64,000 bases of DNA from DATJGR01 sp963735085 (GCA_963735085.1 CAVTJP010000005.1:930001-994000); one strand, 5' to 3'; positions 17,625 through 26,790 are shown, counted from the stretch's first letter. A program made the numbers and translations. Notes: generated from the letters alone by a model not told the origin.

Positions 17625-18800
17625 ATGGATGAATTCCGCCACGATGTGCGCGGCTGGCTCGAGAAGAACTGCCCCGACAGCATGCGCACGCCGATGCCCC
17701 AAGACGAAATGCCGGGCGGCGGACGCCGCGCACACTACAAGAATGCTGCGACGAAGATATGGCTCGATCGGATGGCCGAGAAAGGCTGGACGGTGCCGAG
17801 CTGGCCGGTGAAGTTCGGTGGAGCCGGCCTCGATGCCGCGCAGAACGCCGTCCTGCAGGACGAGCTGCGCCGTATCAACGCACGCCCGGCGTTGTTCGGT
17901 ATGGGCATCAGCATGATCGGCCCCGCGTTGCTCGAGTTCGGCACGGACGAACAGAAAGCCGAGCATCTGCCGAAGATCGCCCGCGGCCAGATCTGGTGGT
18001 GTCAGGGCTACAGCGAGCCGAATGCGGGTTCCGATCTGGCCAGCTTGAAGACCAGCGCCGTGGAGCACGGCGATGAATACGTCATCAACGGTTCGAAGAT
18101 CTGGACATCCGGCGCCGACCACGCCGACTGGATCTTTTGCCTGGTCCGTACCGACCCGAAGGCGCCGAAGCACGACGGCATCACCTTCGTGCTGTTCGAC
18201 ATCGACCAACCGGGCGTCACCGTCAAGCCCATCCTGCTGATCAGCGGCGCCTCGCCCTTCTGCGAAACGTTCTTCGACAATGCACGCGCGTTGAAGAAGA
18301 ACGTCGTCGGCGAGGTGAACAAGGGCTGGACCGTGGCGAAGCGGCTGCTGCAGTACGAGCGCACGTCGATCGGTGGCATTGGCGGCGGCACGCAGGCGGC
18401 CACGAGTCTCGAAGACATCGCAAAATCCTATCTCGGCGAATCGGACGGTCGCATCGCCGATGTTGCCGCGCGGCAGCGCGTCATCGCGCATCGGATGAAC
18501 GACCGCAGCTTCGGCCTGACGTTGCGCCGCACGATGGAAGAATCGCAGTCGGGGCGTGCCCCGGGCGCCGCATCGTCGATGTTCAAGTACTACGGTACCG
18601 AACAGAACATCGCCAAATACGAACTGCTGCTGTCGATCATGGGCACGCAGGCGCTCGGCTGGCAGGGGGACAATTTTGCGCCTGACGAACTGACGACAAC
18701 ACGCGCATGGTTGCGCTCGAAGGCCAATTCGATCGAAGGTGGCACCTCGGAGGTGCAGTTGAACATTCTGGCGAAGCGGGTACTCGGACTACCGGACTAG
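17625..18800 (+). CDS. Acyl-CoA dehydrogenase
   Basis: FAD-dependent acyl-CoA dehydrogenase, 391 residues, normal length. Typical signatures are the FAD-contact segment GYSEPNAGSDLASLKT, the WTSGADHADWIFCLVRT strand and the C-terminal SIEGGTSEVQLNILAKRVLGLP. It lacks neighbouring hydratase or thiolase genes, but the FadD-like ligase at 5535-7181 may feed the same type of pathway. A substrate larger than simple fatty acids is possible, since many such proteins in environmental bacteria act on steroid or terpenoid CoA esters. That is inference. Confidence 0.92.
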   Translation: MDEFRHDVRGWLEKNCPDSMRTPMPQDEMPGGGRRAHYKNAATKIWLDRMAEKGWTVPSWPVKFGGAGLDAAQNAVLQDELRRINARPALFGMGISMIGPALLEFGTDEQKAEHLPKIARGQIWWCQGYSEPNAGSDLASLKTSAVEHGDEYVINGSKIWTSGADHADWIFCLVRTDPKAPKHDGITFVLFDIDQPGVTVKPILLISGASPFCETFFDNARALKKNVVGEVNKGWTVAKRLLQYERTSIGGIGGGTQAATSLEDIAKSYLGESDGRIADVAARQRVIAHRMNDRSFGLTLRRTMEESQSGRAPGAASSMFKYYGTEQNIAKYELLLSIMGTQALGWQGDNFAPDELTTTRAWLRSKANSIEGGTSEVQLNILAKRVLGLPD

Positions 18801-18823
18801 CGTTCGCGATCGCGCACCCTGGC

Positions 18824-19039
18824 TCAACTCGCCGGGTCCATTGTAAAGCCGATCTTCACGGTCACCTGCCAACTCGCGATCTTGCCGTTTTCGATATGGC
18901 CGCGAACGTCGTCGACCTTGAACCACCGCAGGCTGTGCAGCGATTCACCGGCACGGCTCAGCGCCACCTCAACGGCGGTTTCGATCGATTTCGGTGACGA
19001 TCCTGTGATCTCGATGGTCTTGTAGACGTGTTCCGACAT
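18824..19039 (-). CDS. Dodecin (flavin-binding protein)
   Basis: A 71-residue protein that assembles into a dodecamer storing or scavenging FMN/riboflavin. The sequence shows HVYKTIEITGSSPKSIETAV, the flavin-stacking tryptophan in SLRWFKV and the C-terminal WQVTVKIGF strand. GGAGG five bases before the ATG at 19039 decides this start over a longer reading. It sits next to the flavoprotein acyl-CoA dehydrogenase gene but on the other strand. Confidence 0.93.
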   Translation of the reverse strand: MSEHVYKTIEITGSSPKSIETAVEVALSRAGESLHSLRWFKVDDVRGHIENGKIASWQVTVKIGFTMDPAS

Positions 19040-19081
19040 GACGACCTCCAAAAGTGATTCCGCTCCACCACCGTACTCCGC

Positions 19082-19112
19082 AAACCGATCTCCGGAAACC
19101 GATCTCCGGAAA
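19082..19112. repeat. Short tandem duplication, 14-base unit
   Basis: The unit AAACCGATCTCCGG occurs twice head to tail (19082-19095, 19096-19109) and is followed by AAAC. Each copy contains the palindrome TCCGGA. It lies in the divergent gap between dodecin and the TldD-like gene, about 85 bases before the latter. It may be an operator or a chance duplication. Confidence 0.6.
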
Positions 19113-19193
19113 CATTGATTCGACCAACATCCGCACTGCGGAATCTGCGCTGCCCCAGCTAGAATGGTGGCCTGCTCTCCCCAGGTGGCCGCC

Positions 19194-20582
19194 ATGTCGA
19201 TTCGCGAAACCAATCTGGCCGTATACGGCAACCGATTCGATGCCTACACGGAGTTGCGCCTGCAGTGCAATCGAAGCACGCAGATCGCACTGCTGAACGG
19301 CGATGTCGTAACCAACACGCAGACATCAGGTGGCGGCGTCTCCGCGCGCGTGTTCAAGGACGGCGTGTGGGGATTCGCGTCGCGGCCGCAATTCGACAAC
19401 GACGCAGTGATCTCAACCGTCGAGGAGGCCAAGCGCAACGCTGCATTCCTCGCACGCCACGCCGCGCGACCCGACATCGTGCTGCCGCGCGCCAAGACGT
19501 TCAAAGAAAGCGACTTCGCCACCCGGCGGCCTCGACTCACGCAACAGCAATCGATCGACTTTCTGCAAGCCCTCGACGCGCACATCGCACGCACCTATCC
19601 GAATCTGAAATCGCGCAGCGTCACCCGGCTCGACCTCGACATGGAGAAGCACCTCTACACCGCCGATGCGTCCGAGGGCTACTCGAACACCACGCGGTCA
19701 TTGATCCAGGTGCGCCTGACGACGACCAACAACGCCGGTCAGCCGGTCGAATACAGCAAGTCGTTCGGCGGGCGGGGTCAGTTCGAAGATGTCTTCAGCG
19801 CGCCGGGTGCGCTGTTCGCCGACATCGCCGAGATTCATCGCCACCTTATGAATAAACGCGAGGCGGTCGCGCCACGCGCCGGTCTGCACGATGTGGTGCT
19901 CGACTCCGATCTCGCCGGCATCCTTGCCCACGAGGCCATCGGCCACACCACCGAAGCCGACATCGTGCAGGAAGGTTCGGTGGCTGGTGACTACATCGGC
20001 AAACTCGTGGCCAGTCCGCTGGTGACACTGGTCGATTTCGCCAATACCTATGAAGGCGAGCCGTTGCCGGTACCCGTGTACATCGACGACGAAGGTGTCG
20101 AGAGCCTCGATACGATCCTGATCGAAGACGGGGTGTTGAAGAATTTCATGCACAACAAGGAAAGCGCGGTGCTGTTCGACGTGCCGCCCACCGGCAACGC
20201 GCGCGCGTTCCAGTTCTCGGACGAACCGCTGATCCGCATGCGCAACACGGCGATCCTGCCGCGCAACGACAAACTCGACGACATGATCGCGAGCATCGAA
20301 GACGGCTACTACCTGTTGCGACCATCCAACGGCCAGGCGGATTCGACGTCCGAGTTCATGTTCGGCGTGACGCTCGGCTACGAGATCAAGAACGGCAAGC
20401 TCGGCCACGCGATCACCGATACGACGATTTCCGGCGTCGCCTTCGATCTGCTGAAGACCATCTCGATGGTTTCCGATGAAATGAACTGGACCTGCGCCGG
20501 CATGTGCGGCAAGAAGACGCCGATTCCGGTGGGCATGGGCGGCCCTTCGATCAAGTGTCGCGTGCACCTCGGGGGCGTCTGA
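19194..20582 (+). CDS. TldD-family metalloprotease subunit
   Basis: Catalytic partner of a TldD/TldE heterodimeric zinc protease that degrades unfolded peptides and removes leader peptides from RiPPs such as microcin B17. The zinc motif HEAIGHTTEAD (HExxxH) is present near residues 245-255 of the 462-residue chain. The C-terminal MCGKKTPIPVGMGGPSIK is also typical. The start MSIRETN is chosen over an upstream in-frame ATG at 19164 because family proteins begin just before this point. The TldE-like gene follows after one base. No RiPP precursor was recognised nearby. Confidence 0.9.
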   Translation: MSIRETNLAVYGNRFDAYTELRLQCNRSTQIALLNGDVVTNTQTSGGGVSARVFKDGVWGFASRPQFDNDAVISTVEEAKRNAAFLARHAARPDIVLPRAKTFKESDFATRRPRLTQQQSIDFLQALDAHIARTYPNLKSRSVTRLDLDMEKHLYTADASEGYSNTTRSLIQVRLTTTNNAGQPVEYSKSFGGRGQFEDVFSAPGALFADIAEIHRHLMNKREAVAPRAGLHDVVLDSDLAGILAHEAIGHTTEADIVQEGSVAGDYIGKLVASPLVTLVDFANTYEGEPLPVPVYIDDEGVESLDTILIEDGVLKNFMHNKESAVLFDVPPTGNARAFQFSDEPLIRMRNTAILPRNDKLDDMIASIEDGYYLLRPSNGQADSTSEFMFGVTLGYEIKNGKLGHAITDTTISGVAFDLLKTISMVSDEMNWTCAGMCGKKTPIPVGMGGPSIKCRVHLGGV

Positions 20583-20583
20583 C

Positions 20584-21864
20584 ATGGCCGATCGCGTGTT
20601 TGCCGAGGTCTGCCTCGATGCGCTACAAAAACGAGGCTTCCAGAAAGCCCACGTGCGGCTGGCGCACTACGATCAGCATGAACTGCAGGCCGAGTTCGGG
20701 CACACCAATCTGCTGCGCACCACGCACAACGTCGAACTGTCGCTGCTCGGCATCGTCGACGACAAGCAAGGCAGCGTAACGTTGAACAATGTCGGTGCCG
20801 ATGGGCTCTCGGAGGCGGTCGACAGTCTGTGGGCTGTTGCGAGCGGCTCCCGCGCTGATCCGGCCAACGACATCGCAGAGGCGCAACCGAAGCGCACGTT
20901 CATCAGCGGTGTAGCCGAACCCGATCTCGATCAGATGTACGAGCGGGTGGCCGAACTGCTGGACCACGCGAACACCCACTACCCTACGTTGAAGATGGGT
21001 TCTGCAGCGGTCGCGTTCCGCTCGCGTCAGACATTGTTTCTCAATTCGAACAGCGTCGACTTCGATACCACGCGCAACGTCTACCATGCCAGCGCCATGT
21101 TTACCGCGCGCGACGGCAACGACGTATCGTCGTTCAACTACACCGGCATGACGCTGGCCAAACTCGATGCACCGCTCGCCTCGCTCGCGACAACAGACAC
21201 GTTGATGCGGCAGACGACCGAACAGGTGCGCACCCGCAAGGTACCGCAGAAGTTCACCGGCGATTTGATCATCACACCAGATTCGATCGGTGATTTTCTG
21301 GGCTTTCTCATCGGACGTATCGGCGACCAGGCGATGATCTCGGGCACGTCGCTGTACAAGGACAGACTCGGCAAAATCGTTGCAAACGAAGCGCTGACGT
21401 TGCATTCGCGGCCGAGAGAACTGGTTGGCGGATACTGTGTCACCGGCGATGGCTACGAGGCACAGAACGCAACGATCGTCGAACGCGGCGTGCTGAAGAG
21501 TTTTCTGCTCGATCAGTACGGCGCGCGCAAGACCGGGCTCGACCGCGCGGTCACCGGCGGCGGCGCATGGGTGGTGGACGCGGGTACCACACCGCTCGCC
21601 GAAATGATTCGCGATGTGAAATCCGGGGTGATGATTACGCGTTTCTCCGGTGGCCGCCCGAACGACAAAGGCGACTTCTCCGGTATCGCGAAGAACAGCT
21701 ACTACATCGAAAACGGCGAGATCGCATTCCCGATCTCGGAAACGATGGTCAGCGGCAATATGGCGGAGCTGTTGACGAACATCGTTGCGGTGTCGTCCGA
21801 GCGCGCAGACTTTGGTTCCGCGGTATTTCCGTGGGTACGCGTCGGCGGCATCGGGATCTCGTGA
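20584..21864 (+). CDS. TldE/PmbA-family protease subunit
   Basis: Non-catalytic partner of the TldD-like protease, 426 residues. It has the PmbA/TldD fold but no HExxxH; instead the central region reads FTGDLIITPDSIGDFLGFL, as expected for TldE. The C-terminal GNMAELLTNIVAVSSE segment is typical of the family. It starts one base after the TldD stop, which implies translational coupling and equal production of both subunits. Confidence 0.9.
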   Translation: MADRVFAEVCLDALQKRGFQKAHVRLAHYDQHELQAEFGHTNLLRTTHNVELSLLGIVDDKQGSVTLNNVGADGLSEAVDSLWAVASGSRADPANDIAEAQPKRTFISGVAEPDLDQMYERVAELLDHANTHYPTLKMGSAAVAFRSRQTLFLNSNSVDFDTTRNVYHASAMFTARDGNDVSSFNYTGMTLAKLDAPLASLATTDTLMRQTTEQVRTRKVPQKFTGDLIITPDSIGDFLGFLIGRIGDQAMISGTSLYKDRLGKIVANEALTLHSRPRELVGGYCVTGDGYEAQNATIVERGVLKSFLLDQYGARKTGLDRAVTGGGAWVVDAGTTPLAEMIRDVKSGVMITRFSGGRPNDKGDFSGIAKNSYYIENGEIAFPISETMVSGNMAELLTNIVAVSSERADFGSAVFPWVRVGGIGIS

Positions 21865-21868
21865 GCCA

Positions 21869-22271
21869 CTACGGTCCGTGCGCGACGTAACGCTGTGCTT
21901 CAGCGCGGAAATCGTAATACGGCGCGACTTCGTCGGCGCAGTCCGGCCAGCGCCCGGTCTTGACCCAGTAGTCGCACAACCCGAGCTGTGCGCACAGTTT
22001 CACGAAGCGGCGGTCGCGGCGCATCGCATCGGGTGGCGTAAACAGGTGATGGAGCCGTAGTCGCCTTCGAAGGGCCGTCCAGCAGGTTCGAATAGACGAT
22101 CGAAGTTTGCGCGCTCGAAGAGGTCGTAAACCACATCGGTGAGCCCCACCCCACAGGCAAATTGCTGAATCAGTGACAACGTGCCGAATAGCCGTGCGCT
22201 GCCAGGGCATCCTGGACCAACGTCGCGATCGGTCGAGTCGACCGCGCATAGGACAGAAAGATGTCGGTCAT
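21869..22271 (-). pseudogene. Decayed TIR-domain protein gene (internal deletion plus frameshift)
   Basis: From an ATG at 22271 the minus strand begins MTDIFLSYARSTRPIATLV, the start of a TIR domain (FLSYA box), but the frame closes after about 33 codons. A second frame continues with a helical segment (GVGLTDVVYDLFERANFDRL). A third frame then gives RRFVKLCAQLGLCDYWVKTG and WPDCADEV, to a stop at 21869. The last two segments look like the C-terminus of TIR proteins that carry TPR repeats in some gammaproteobacteria. The bulk of the TIR domain and the repeats are missing. Nothing was found in the remaining 197 bases before the next gene (22272-22468). Confidence 0.6.
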
Positions 22272-22468
22272 CTATGGTCTCACGTCACACGACCGGACTA
22301 TACGACAGTCACCTGGATGGTAGCCGACGTCGTAGCAGCGCGTTTCGATTGCATACGACCGATAGTTGCGCAGCTTCGGCGCGCAGCGCACGCGTACCTG
22401 CCGAAGTGGTCTCCTAAGATGCCAAGTGCTACGCTCGCCGGCAACGACAGCTTTCAGGAGAATCAATC

Positions 22469-23056
22469 GTGCCGGCGCCGCGAAACAACGTGTTCAACAT
22501 TCAGGGCATCAATCATCTGGCATTGGTGTGCAAAGACATGGCCAGGACGGTCGATTTCTATACCAATGTGCTCGGTATGCCGCTGGTCAAGACTATCGAT
22601 CTGCCCAACAACATGGGCCAGCATTTCTTTTTCGATATCGGCAATGGCGATTCGCTGGCGTTCTTCTGGTTTCCGGGTGCGCCGGAGGCAGCGCCTGGCG
22701 TAGCGGCGGCCGGTGCTCTTCCGGGTTCGGGCGACAGCATAATTTCCGGTCATGGTTCGATGAACCATGTGGCGCTCAATGTTTCAGCGGACCAGATCGA
22801 TGAGTACTACGACAAGCTGCAGGCCCGCGGCGTGGAGTGTACGCGCATCATGAACCATGATGATTCGCCGCGGCAGGCCAGTCCGGAAATCACCCCGACG
22901 ACGTTTGTGCGTTCGATTTATTTCTTTGATCCCGACGGTATCTGTCTGGAATTCGCGGCCTGGACGCGGCAACTCGATCCAAAGATCGACGTGAAGCACG
23001 AGCCGGTGGATGCCGACGGCAAAAAGCGGGCTTTGGAGTTCGAGCCTGCCGAATAG
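22469..23056 (+). CDS. VOC-superfamily protein (glyoxalase/extradiol dioxygenase fold)
   Basis: A 195-residue vicinal-oxygen-chelate protein. It has two beta-alpha-beta-beta-beta modules, INHLALVCKDMARTVDFYTN and MNHVALNVSADQIDEYYDKL. Candidate metal ligands are His (INHLAL), His (MNHVAL) and Glu in DPDGICLEFAAW. The GTG start is supported by AGGAG eight bases upstream. It opens the catabolic-looking block, facing away from the convergent MarR operon, and could be a lyase, isomerase or dioxygenase in that pathway. Confidence 0.85.
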   Translation: MPAPRNNVFNIQGINHLALVCKDMARTVDFYTNVLGMPLVKTIDLPNNMGQHFFFDIGNGDSLAFFWFPGAPEAAPGVAAAGALPGSGDSIISGHGSMNHVALNVSADQIDEYYDKLQARGVECTRIMNHDDSPRQASPEITPTTFVRSIYFFDPDGICLEFAAWTRQLDPKIDVKHEPVDADGKKRALEFEPAE

Positions 23057-23092
23057 GCAGCCGCGACCGGGGCGGAATTCGGATCCGCATAT

Positions 23093-23554
23093 TCAATCTG
23101 GAGTCTGCGTGTAGCCGGTGAGGTTCTCGCGCATCCGAATGGCGACCCGCAGGAACGTATCGAGATCGCGCTGCGCGATGCCGCGCGCGGCGATTGTGTT
23201 GACACGTTCGGCATAGTGTTCGAGTTGCGCTTTCATGCGCTTGGATTTGGCCGTCAGGTACACGTTGCTGCGGCGTCTGTCCGCCGAGTCACGGCGCTTT
23301 CGAATTAAGCCGGCGCGGCGCATGGATTCGAGCATCAGCACGGTCGAAGATTCGGTGAGATTGGCTTCTGTCGCCAGTTCGCGTTGCGACATACCCTCGC
23401 GGCGCCACAATACGCGCAACAGATACCAGAAGCCGTTGGACAGATCGTGCCTGCCGATGTGGCGTGCCAGCATGCGGTCGAATGCACGGTGCGTCGCGCG
23501 CGCCTGGTAGCCGTAGCTCGCGAGAGGGTCGGTGTCGGGATGCTGTGCAGCCAT
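23093..23554 (-). CDS. MarR-family transcriptional regulator (downstream operon gene)
   Basis: A 153-residue winged-helix regulator. The DNA-recognition region is MSQRELATEANLTESSTVLM and the wing contains DSADRRRSNVYLT. It is the last gene of the minus-strand operon 26769-23093, five bases after the flavin reductase gene. It probably senses an aromatic ligand and may control that operon and the divergent Rieske genes; a candidate operator overlaps the -10 at 26805-26819. It resembles the MarR at 30935 in architecture, including the C-terminal ARGIAQRDLDT segment. Confidence 0.9.
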   Translation of the reverse strand: MAAQHPDTDPLASYGYQARATHRAFDRMLARHIGRHDLSNGFWYLLRVLWRREGMSQRELATEANLTESSTVLMLESMRRAGLIRKRRDSADRRRSNVYLTAKSKRMKAQLEHYAERVNTIAARGIAQRDLDTFLRVAIRMRENLTGYTQTPD

Positions 23555-23559
23555 TGCGA

Positions 23560-24183
23560 TCAGCCCGGGCGGCGCATTTCGTACAGCGCCACTACGTTTG
23601 TGTAGTCGCTGTAGCCGAGCCGTGCAACCTGGCCGAGTGCCAGCGTATCAACACGGCCGTCGGCGGTAATCAGCTCCGTGTCGAGGTATATGCCGATCAC
23701 TTCGCCGAGCACGAGGTGACTGCTGCGGCCGTCTTTTCCGGCAGGCAACGTGATCACATCGAACACGCGGCATTCGAGCGCCGCGCGTGCCTCGCCGACG
23801 CGTGGCGTGCTGACGTTACACGATGCGGCCATCGTCAATTGCGCGATGTCGAATTCGCTCTCGCCATATGGCAGGTCCCGCGAGGTTTCGTTCATCGCGA
23901 TCGCCAGGTCCGCCGAAACGATGCTCGCCGTGAACTCGGGTACCTCGCGCACGTTACGAAGGGTGTCTTTGTGGTGCCCGTGCGTTGAGTGAGCGTTCGG
24001 TGCAAACCCAACGATCGGTGGGTCGGCCGAAAACGCGTTGAAGTATGAAAACGGCGCGAGGTTGACGCGGCCCTCGCTGTTGATCGACGTGATCCAACCG
24101 ATCGGCCGCGGCGCAACGAGCGCGTTGAGGGGATTGTATTTGAGCGGCGCCGGTCTCAGATCGATGCGCGGATCGTAGTGCAT
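23560..24183 (-). CDS. Flavin reductase-domain protein
   Basis: A 207-residue FMN-binding split-barrel protein of the flavin reductase family. It shows NALVAPRPIGWITSINSEG, NLAPFSYFNAFSADPPIVGF and GESEFDIAQLTMAASCNV. Members supply reduced flavin to a monooxygenase or act directly as reductases or decarboxylase accessories. The ATG at 24183 begins one base after the end of the DHDPS-family gene; the longer frame upstream lies within that gene. Because no Rieske ferredoxin reductase is present, a role in electron supply is possible but unproven. Confidence 0.88.
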   Translation of the reverse strand: MHYDPRIDLRPAPLKYNPLNALVAPRPIGWITSINSEGRVNLAPFSYFNAFSADPPIVGFAPNAHSTHGHHKDTLRNVREVPEFTASIVSADLAIAMNETSRDLPYGESEFDIAQLTMAASCNVSTPRVGEARAALECRVFDVITLPAGKDGRSSHLVLGEVIGIYLDTELITADGRVDTLALGQVARLGYSDYTNVVALYEMRRPG

Positions 24184-24184
24184 G

Positions 24185-25090
24185 TCAGTCCTGCAACAAG
24201 CCCGTCGAACGCAGCAATGCATCGAGGCGCCGCTCGAGTTCCGCTGTCGCCGGTACCATCGGCAATCGATGCTCGTTACTCGGAATGACGCCGAGACGCT
24301 TCGCCATATACTTGATGGGTATCGGATTCGTGTCCCAGAACACCGCCCGATTCAGTTCGAGCATTTCGTAGTGCGCCAGACGGCCGGCTTCGAGGTCGCC
24401 GCCCGCCGTGGTTTCGTACAGCCGCGCAACCTGCCCGGGCACCAGGTTGCCGACCGCGTTCATCAGGCCGCATGCACCGAGCGCGAGCATCGGAAAGCTC
24501 AGTTCTTCGAGCCCGACGAATATTCGAAAGTCCGCGCCGAGGCGGGCGAGGCAATCCGACACGAACGCAAGATCGGTCGACGCGTGTTTCATGCCAACGA
24601 AGTGCGGCACCCGATCCGCGATTTCGACGAGCGTCGACAGTTCCACGTTGACGGCCGCCCGGACCGGTATGTGATAGATCATCAACGGCAGATCACTCAG
24701 CTTGCCGAGTGCCGTGTAGTACTCGACGAGGCCGCGCTGCGGCGGACGGATGTAGTAAGGGGTGACGATCAGCAACGCATCGACACCCGCCTTGGCTGCG
24801 AAGGCCGTCAGCGCCTCGGTTTCGGCATACGACTGCGAGCCCGTCGCCGCGATGACTTGCGTGCGCCCCTGTGCAATCTCCACGGCAAGTTGCACCAGCC
24901 GGTTTCGCTCGTCCACCGTCAGCGTGCTGGGCTCCGACGAGGTGCCGTTTACCAGCACGCCGTGGCCACCCTCCACGATGTGGCGTTCAACGAGCGATGC
25001 GTATGTGTCGTAGTCCACTTCGCCGTTGCGAAACGGCGTGATCAGCGGCGTGATCGATCCGCGTAGTGCGTTCTGTTCGAGTTTGATCAT
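24185..25090 (-). CDS. DHDPS/NAL-family lyase (class I aldolase-like)
   Basis: TIM-barrel enzyme of the dihydrodipicolinate synthase/N-acetylneuraminate lyase family, 301 residues. It shows GTSSEPSTLTVDERNRLV, TPYYIRPPQRGLVEYY (conserved Tyr) and the Schiff-base lysine in FVGMKHASTD. The family condenses or cleaves pyruvate-containing compounds. In aromatic catabolic operons, members act as hydratase-aldolases that release pyruvate from ring-opened products. The setting between a cupin dioxygenase and a flavin reductase favours such a catabolic role over lysine synthesis. Confidence 0.88.
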   Translation of the reverse strand: MIKLEQNALRGSITPLITPFRNGEVDYDTYASLVERHIVEGGHGVLVNGTSSEPSTLTVDERNRLVQLAVEIAQGRTQVIAATGSQSYAETEALTAFAAKAGVDALLIVTPYYIRPPQRGLVEYYTALGKLSDLPLMIYHIPVRAAVNVELSTLVEIADRVPHFVGMKHASTDLAFVSDCLARLGADFRIFVGLEELSFPMLALGACGLMNAVGNLVPGQVARLYETTAGGDLEAGRLAHYEMLELNRAVFWDTNPIPIKYMAKRLGVIPSNEHRLPMVPATAELERRLDALLRSTGLLQD

Positions 25091-25099
25091 GGCGCTGCG

Positions 25100-26191
25100 T
25101 CAGCTTCGATTCGTCGCGAAGCCGGCGTCGCTGCCGAGAATGCGGCCGGGTTGATCGAGGCTTTCCTGCCACAGCAACGATTCCATGTAGATGTTCAGCG
25201 GCTGGTCCTGAATCGTCAGTTCGTATACGGGGGACTCATCGTACGACGCGTGGTTGTGCACGGCCCAGCCGGGTGCCGACACCATTAGATCGCCGGCCGA
25301 CCATTCGTAGCGTTTGCCTTCCACGCGGCTGTAACCCGAACCGTGAAAATAGTAATTGATCGCCGAAGATACGTGGCGATGCGGCCGGTCGATGATGCTC
25401 GGCGGGCGGATCGTCATCGTTGCGAAAAAGTTCGGTGTCGTGCCGTTGAAGCGTTCGGTTTTCGTGTTGTAGAGCAGATACAGGCGCCGGCCGACGTATT
25501 GGCTGCCGAGCGCTTCGAGCTTGTCGAGATTCGTTTTGACCGTCTGCCACGGCCAATGCAGCACGTGTGACGCCATGGCAGGCGGATTTATCAGCGTTTC
25601 ATACGGCATCAACGCGGCGCCGTCATCACCAATCTGAAAGGTCGGCAACCGCATCGTCTCTGAGTGTTTGGAAGGTTTCGCCGGCACCGCGGACTGCGGG
25701 TCTTCTTCGACCAGGTGTACGCGCATCATTTCGAGCAAGGCTGCATTCGAATAGGTGAGCCGCACGTGCAGGTCTTTCGAATCGTTGATGTGCCGATACG
25801 TCGCATACGACGGGTGATTCCACACGTCGTATTGATCGAACGCGATACGTCGATCGCCGATGCATGTCGCGCCGCTGCCGCGAATACAGAAATTCACTTG
25901 TGTCGAGTTGTGGCGAACCGGCACGGTTTCTTCACCGGGTTTCAGCACGTCGAGGCTGACTTGAACGCCGGGTGTCAGGCCGCGGCCGGGCGTTGGCGCA
26001 CTCGGGTGTACGAACAACACCGAGCGGCGTCCGTTTGCGGGACGCGGTTGATCGGCGAGGCGTTCGACTTCGCGATCGATCATCGCGCGCGTGATGGTGA
26101 CCGGCGGCCAGTCGTGCGCAGGCTTCAGTTTTTCGGGATCGCGGTGCGATTGCCCGCTGTCATCGACGATCACCACGTCGGGTCGAGTCAT
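25100..26191 (-). CDS. Bicupin dioxygenase, gentisate 1,2-dioxygenase-like
   Basis: Two-cupin protein of 363 residues in the gentisate/1-hydroxy-2-naphthoate/salicylate dioxygenase group. The C-terminal cupin has PHRHVSSAINYYFHGSGY (His271, His273) and WAVHNH (His312, His314), a good iron site. The N-terminal cupin has a single His in RHNSTQVNF and lacks the HxH pair. In characterised gentisate dioxygenases the catalytic iron is in the N-terminal cupin, so the ligand pattern here differs and the substrate may too. It lies in the operon with CMD, lyase and flavin reductase genes. Confidence 0.8.
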   Translation of the reverse strand: MTRPDVVIVDDSGQSHRDPEKLKPAHDWPPVTITRAMIDREVERLADQPRPANGRRSVLFVHPSAPTPGRGLTPGVQVSLDVLKPGEETVPVRHNSTQVNFCIRGSGATCIGDRRIAFDQYDVWNHPSYATYRHINDSKDLHVRLTYSNAALLEMMRVHLVEEDPQSAVPAKPSKHSETMRLPTFQIGDDGAALMPYETLINPPAMASHVLHWPWQTVKTNLDKLEALGSQYVGRRLYLLYNTKTERFNGTTPNFFATMTIRPPSIIDRPHRHVSSAINYYFHGSGYSRVEGKRYEWSAGDLMVSAPGWAVHNHASYDESPVYELTIQDQPLNIYMESLLWQESLDQPGRILGSDAGFATNRS

Positions 26192-26202
26192 GTCGGCATC
26201 CT

Positions 26203-26769
26203 TCAGGTTGCTTTGCCTGTGTAGCCGTCCTCAAAGATCGACGGTACCGGTGGTTCAATTCGCAAACAGTTCACCATCAATGCGTGCGTCGTATAGCGCG
26301 CCATCACCATCATCACGGCGACGGCGTTTGCGTAGCCGAGCATATCGACCACCGCATCGAGTCTCGGCGTCACGTCGCGACCGTCGTGGCTGACAGCGTC
26401 AATGACGAAGCGCTGCACCGTGCGTTCGAGATCGGAGAGCCCTGCCACTTCCGGGGCAAGCTGCTCGACCTGCTCGACCCAGTCGCGACCGAACCCCAGA
26501 TTGACGCTCAGGCGTTCATGTTGATTGCGCTCGTAGTCGACGTCCTTCATCAGCGACACCGTCAGCGCGATCAACTCGACGATGCGCGGTTCGAGCGCAC
26601 CCTTCGATGCGTCGGTGAATTCGATGAACGCGCGCAATGCCTGTTCCTGATGCGCGGTGCGGGCGAAGAACTCACCGAGATAGCCGAGCCGCTCGTACTT
26701 TCCCCGCAGCGCGTCCGCAATCGATGGAGGCAGTTCGGCAAACGCCAGTTTCGGTATCTTATCCGTCAT
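26203..26769 (-). CDS. Carboxymuconolactone decarboxylase (AhpD-like) family protein
   Basis: A 188-residue all-helical CMD/AhpD-fold protein. The signature region is RIVELIALTVSLMKDVDYER followed by NQHERL, with the active-site His in NQHE. The CxxC of AhpD peroxidases is absent, so a decarboxylase, hydrolase or unassigned role is likelier than peroxidase activity. It is the first gene of the minus-strand operon, 85 bases from the divergent Rieske alpha gene. Stop and next start are 11 bases apart. Confidence 0.85.
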   Translation of the reverse strand: MTDKIPKLAFAELPPSIADALRGKYERLGYLGEFFARTAHQEQALRAFIEFTDASKGALEPRIVELIALTVSLMKDVDYERNQHERLSVNLGFGRDWVEQVEQLAPEVAGLSDLERTVQRFVIDAVSHDGRDVTPRLDAVVDMLGYANAVAVMMVMARYTTHALMVNCLRIEPPVPSIFEDGYTGKAT

Positions 26770-26790
26770 CCGCGTTCGCTGAGGCTCGGG

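Noticed and set aside
17553..18491. 312-codon minus-strand ORF opposite the acyl-CoA dehydrogenase
   Set aside because: High GC content keeps this antisense frame open. All conserved acyl-CoA dehydrogenase motifs are on the plus strand.
19698..20585. 295-codon ORF antisense to the TldD-like gene
   Set aside because: Shadow frame of TldD; the HExxxH zinc motif and the conserved tail are on the plus strand.
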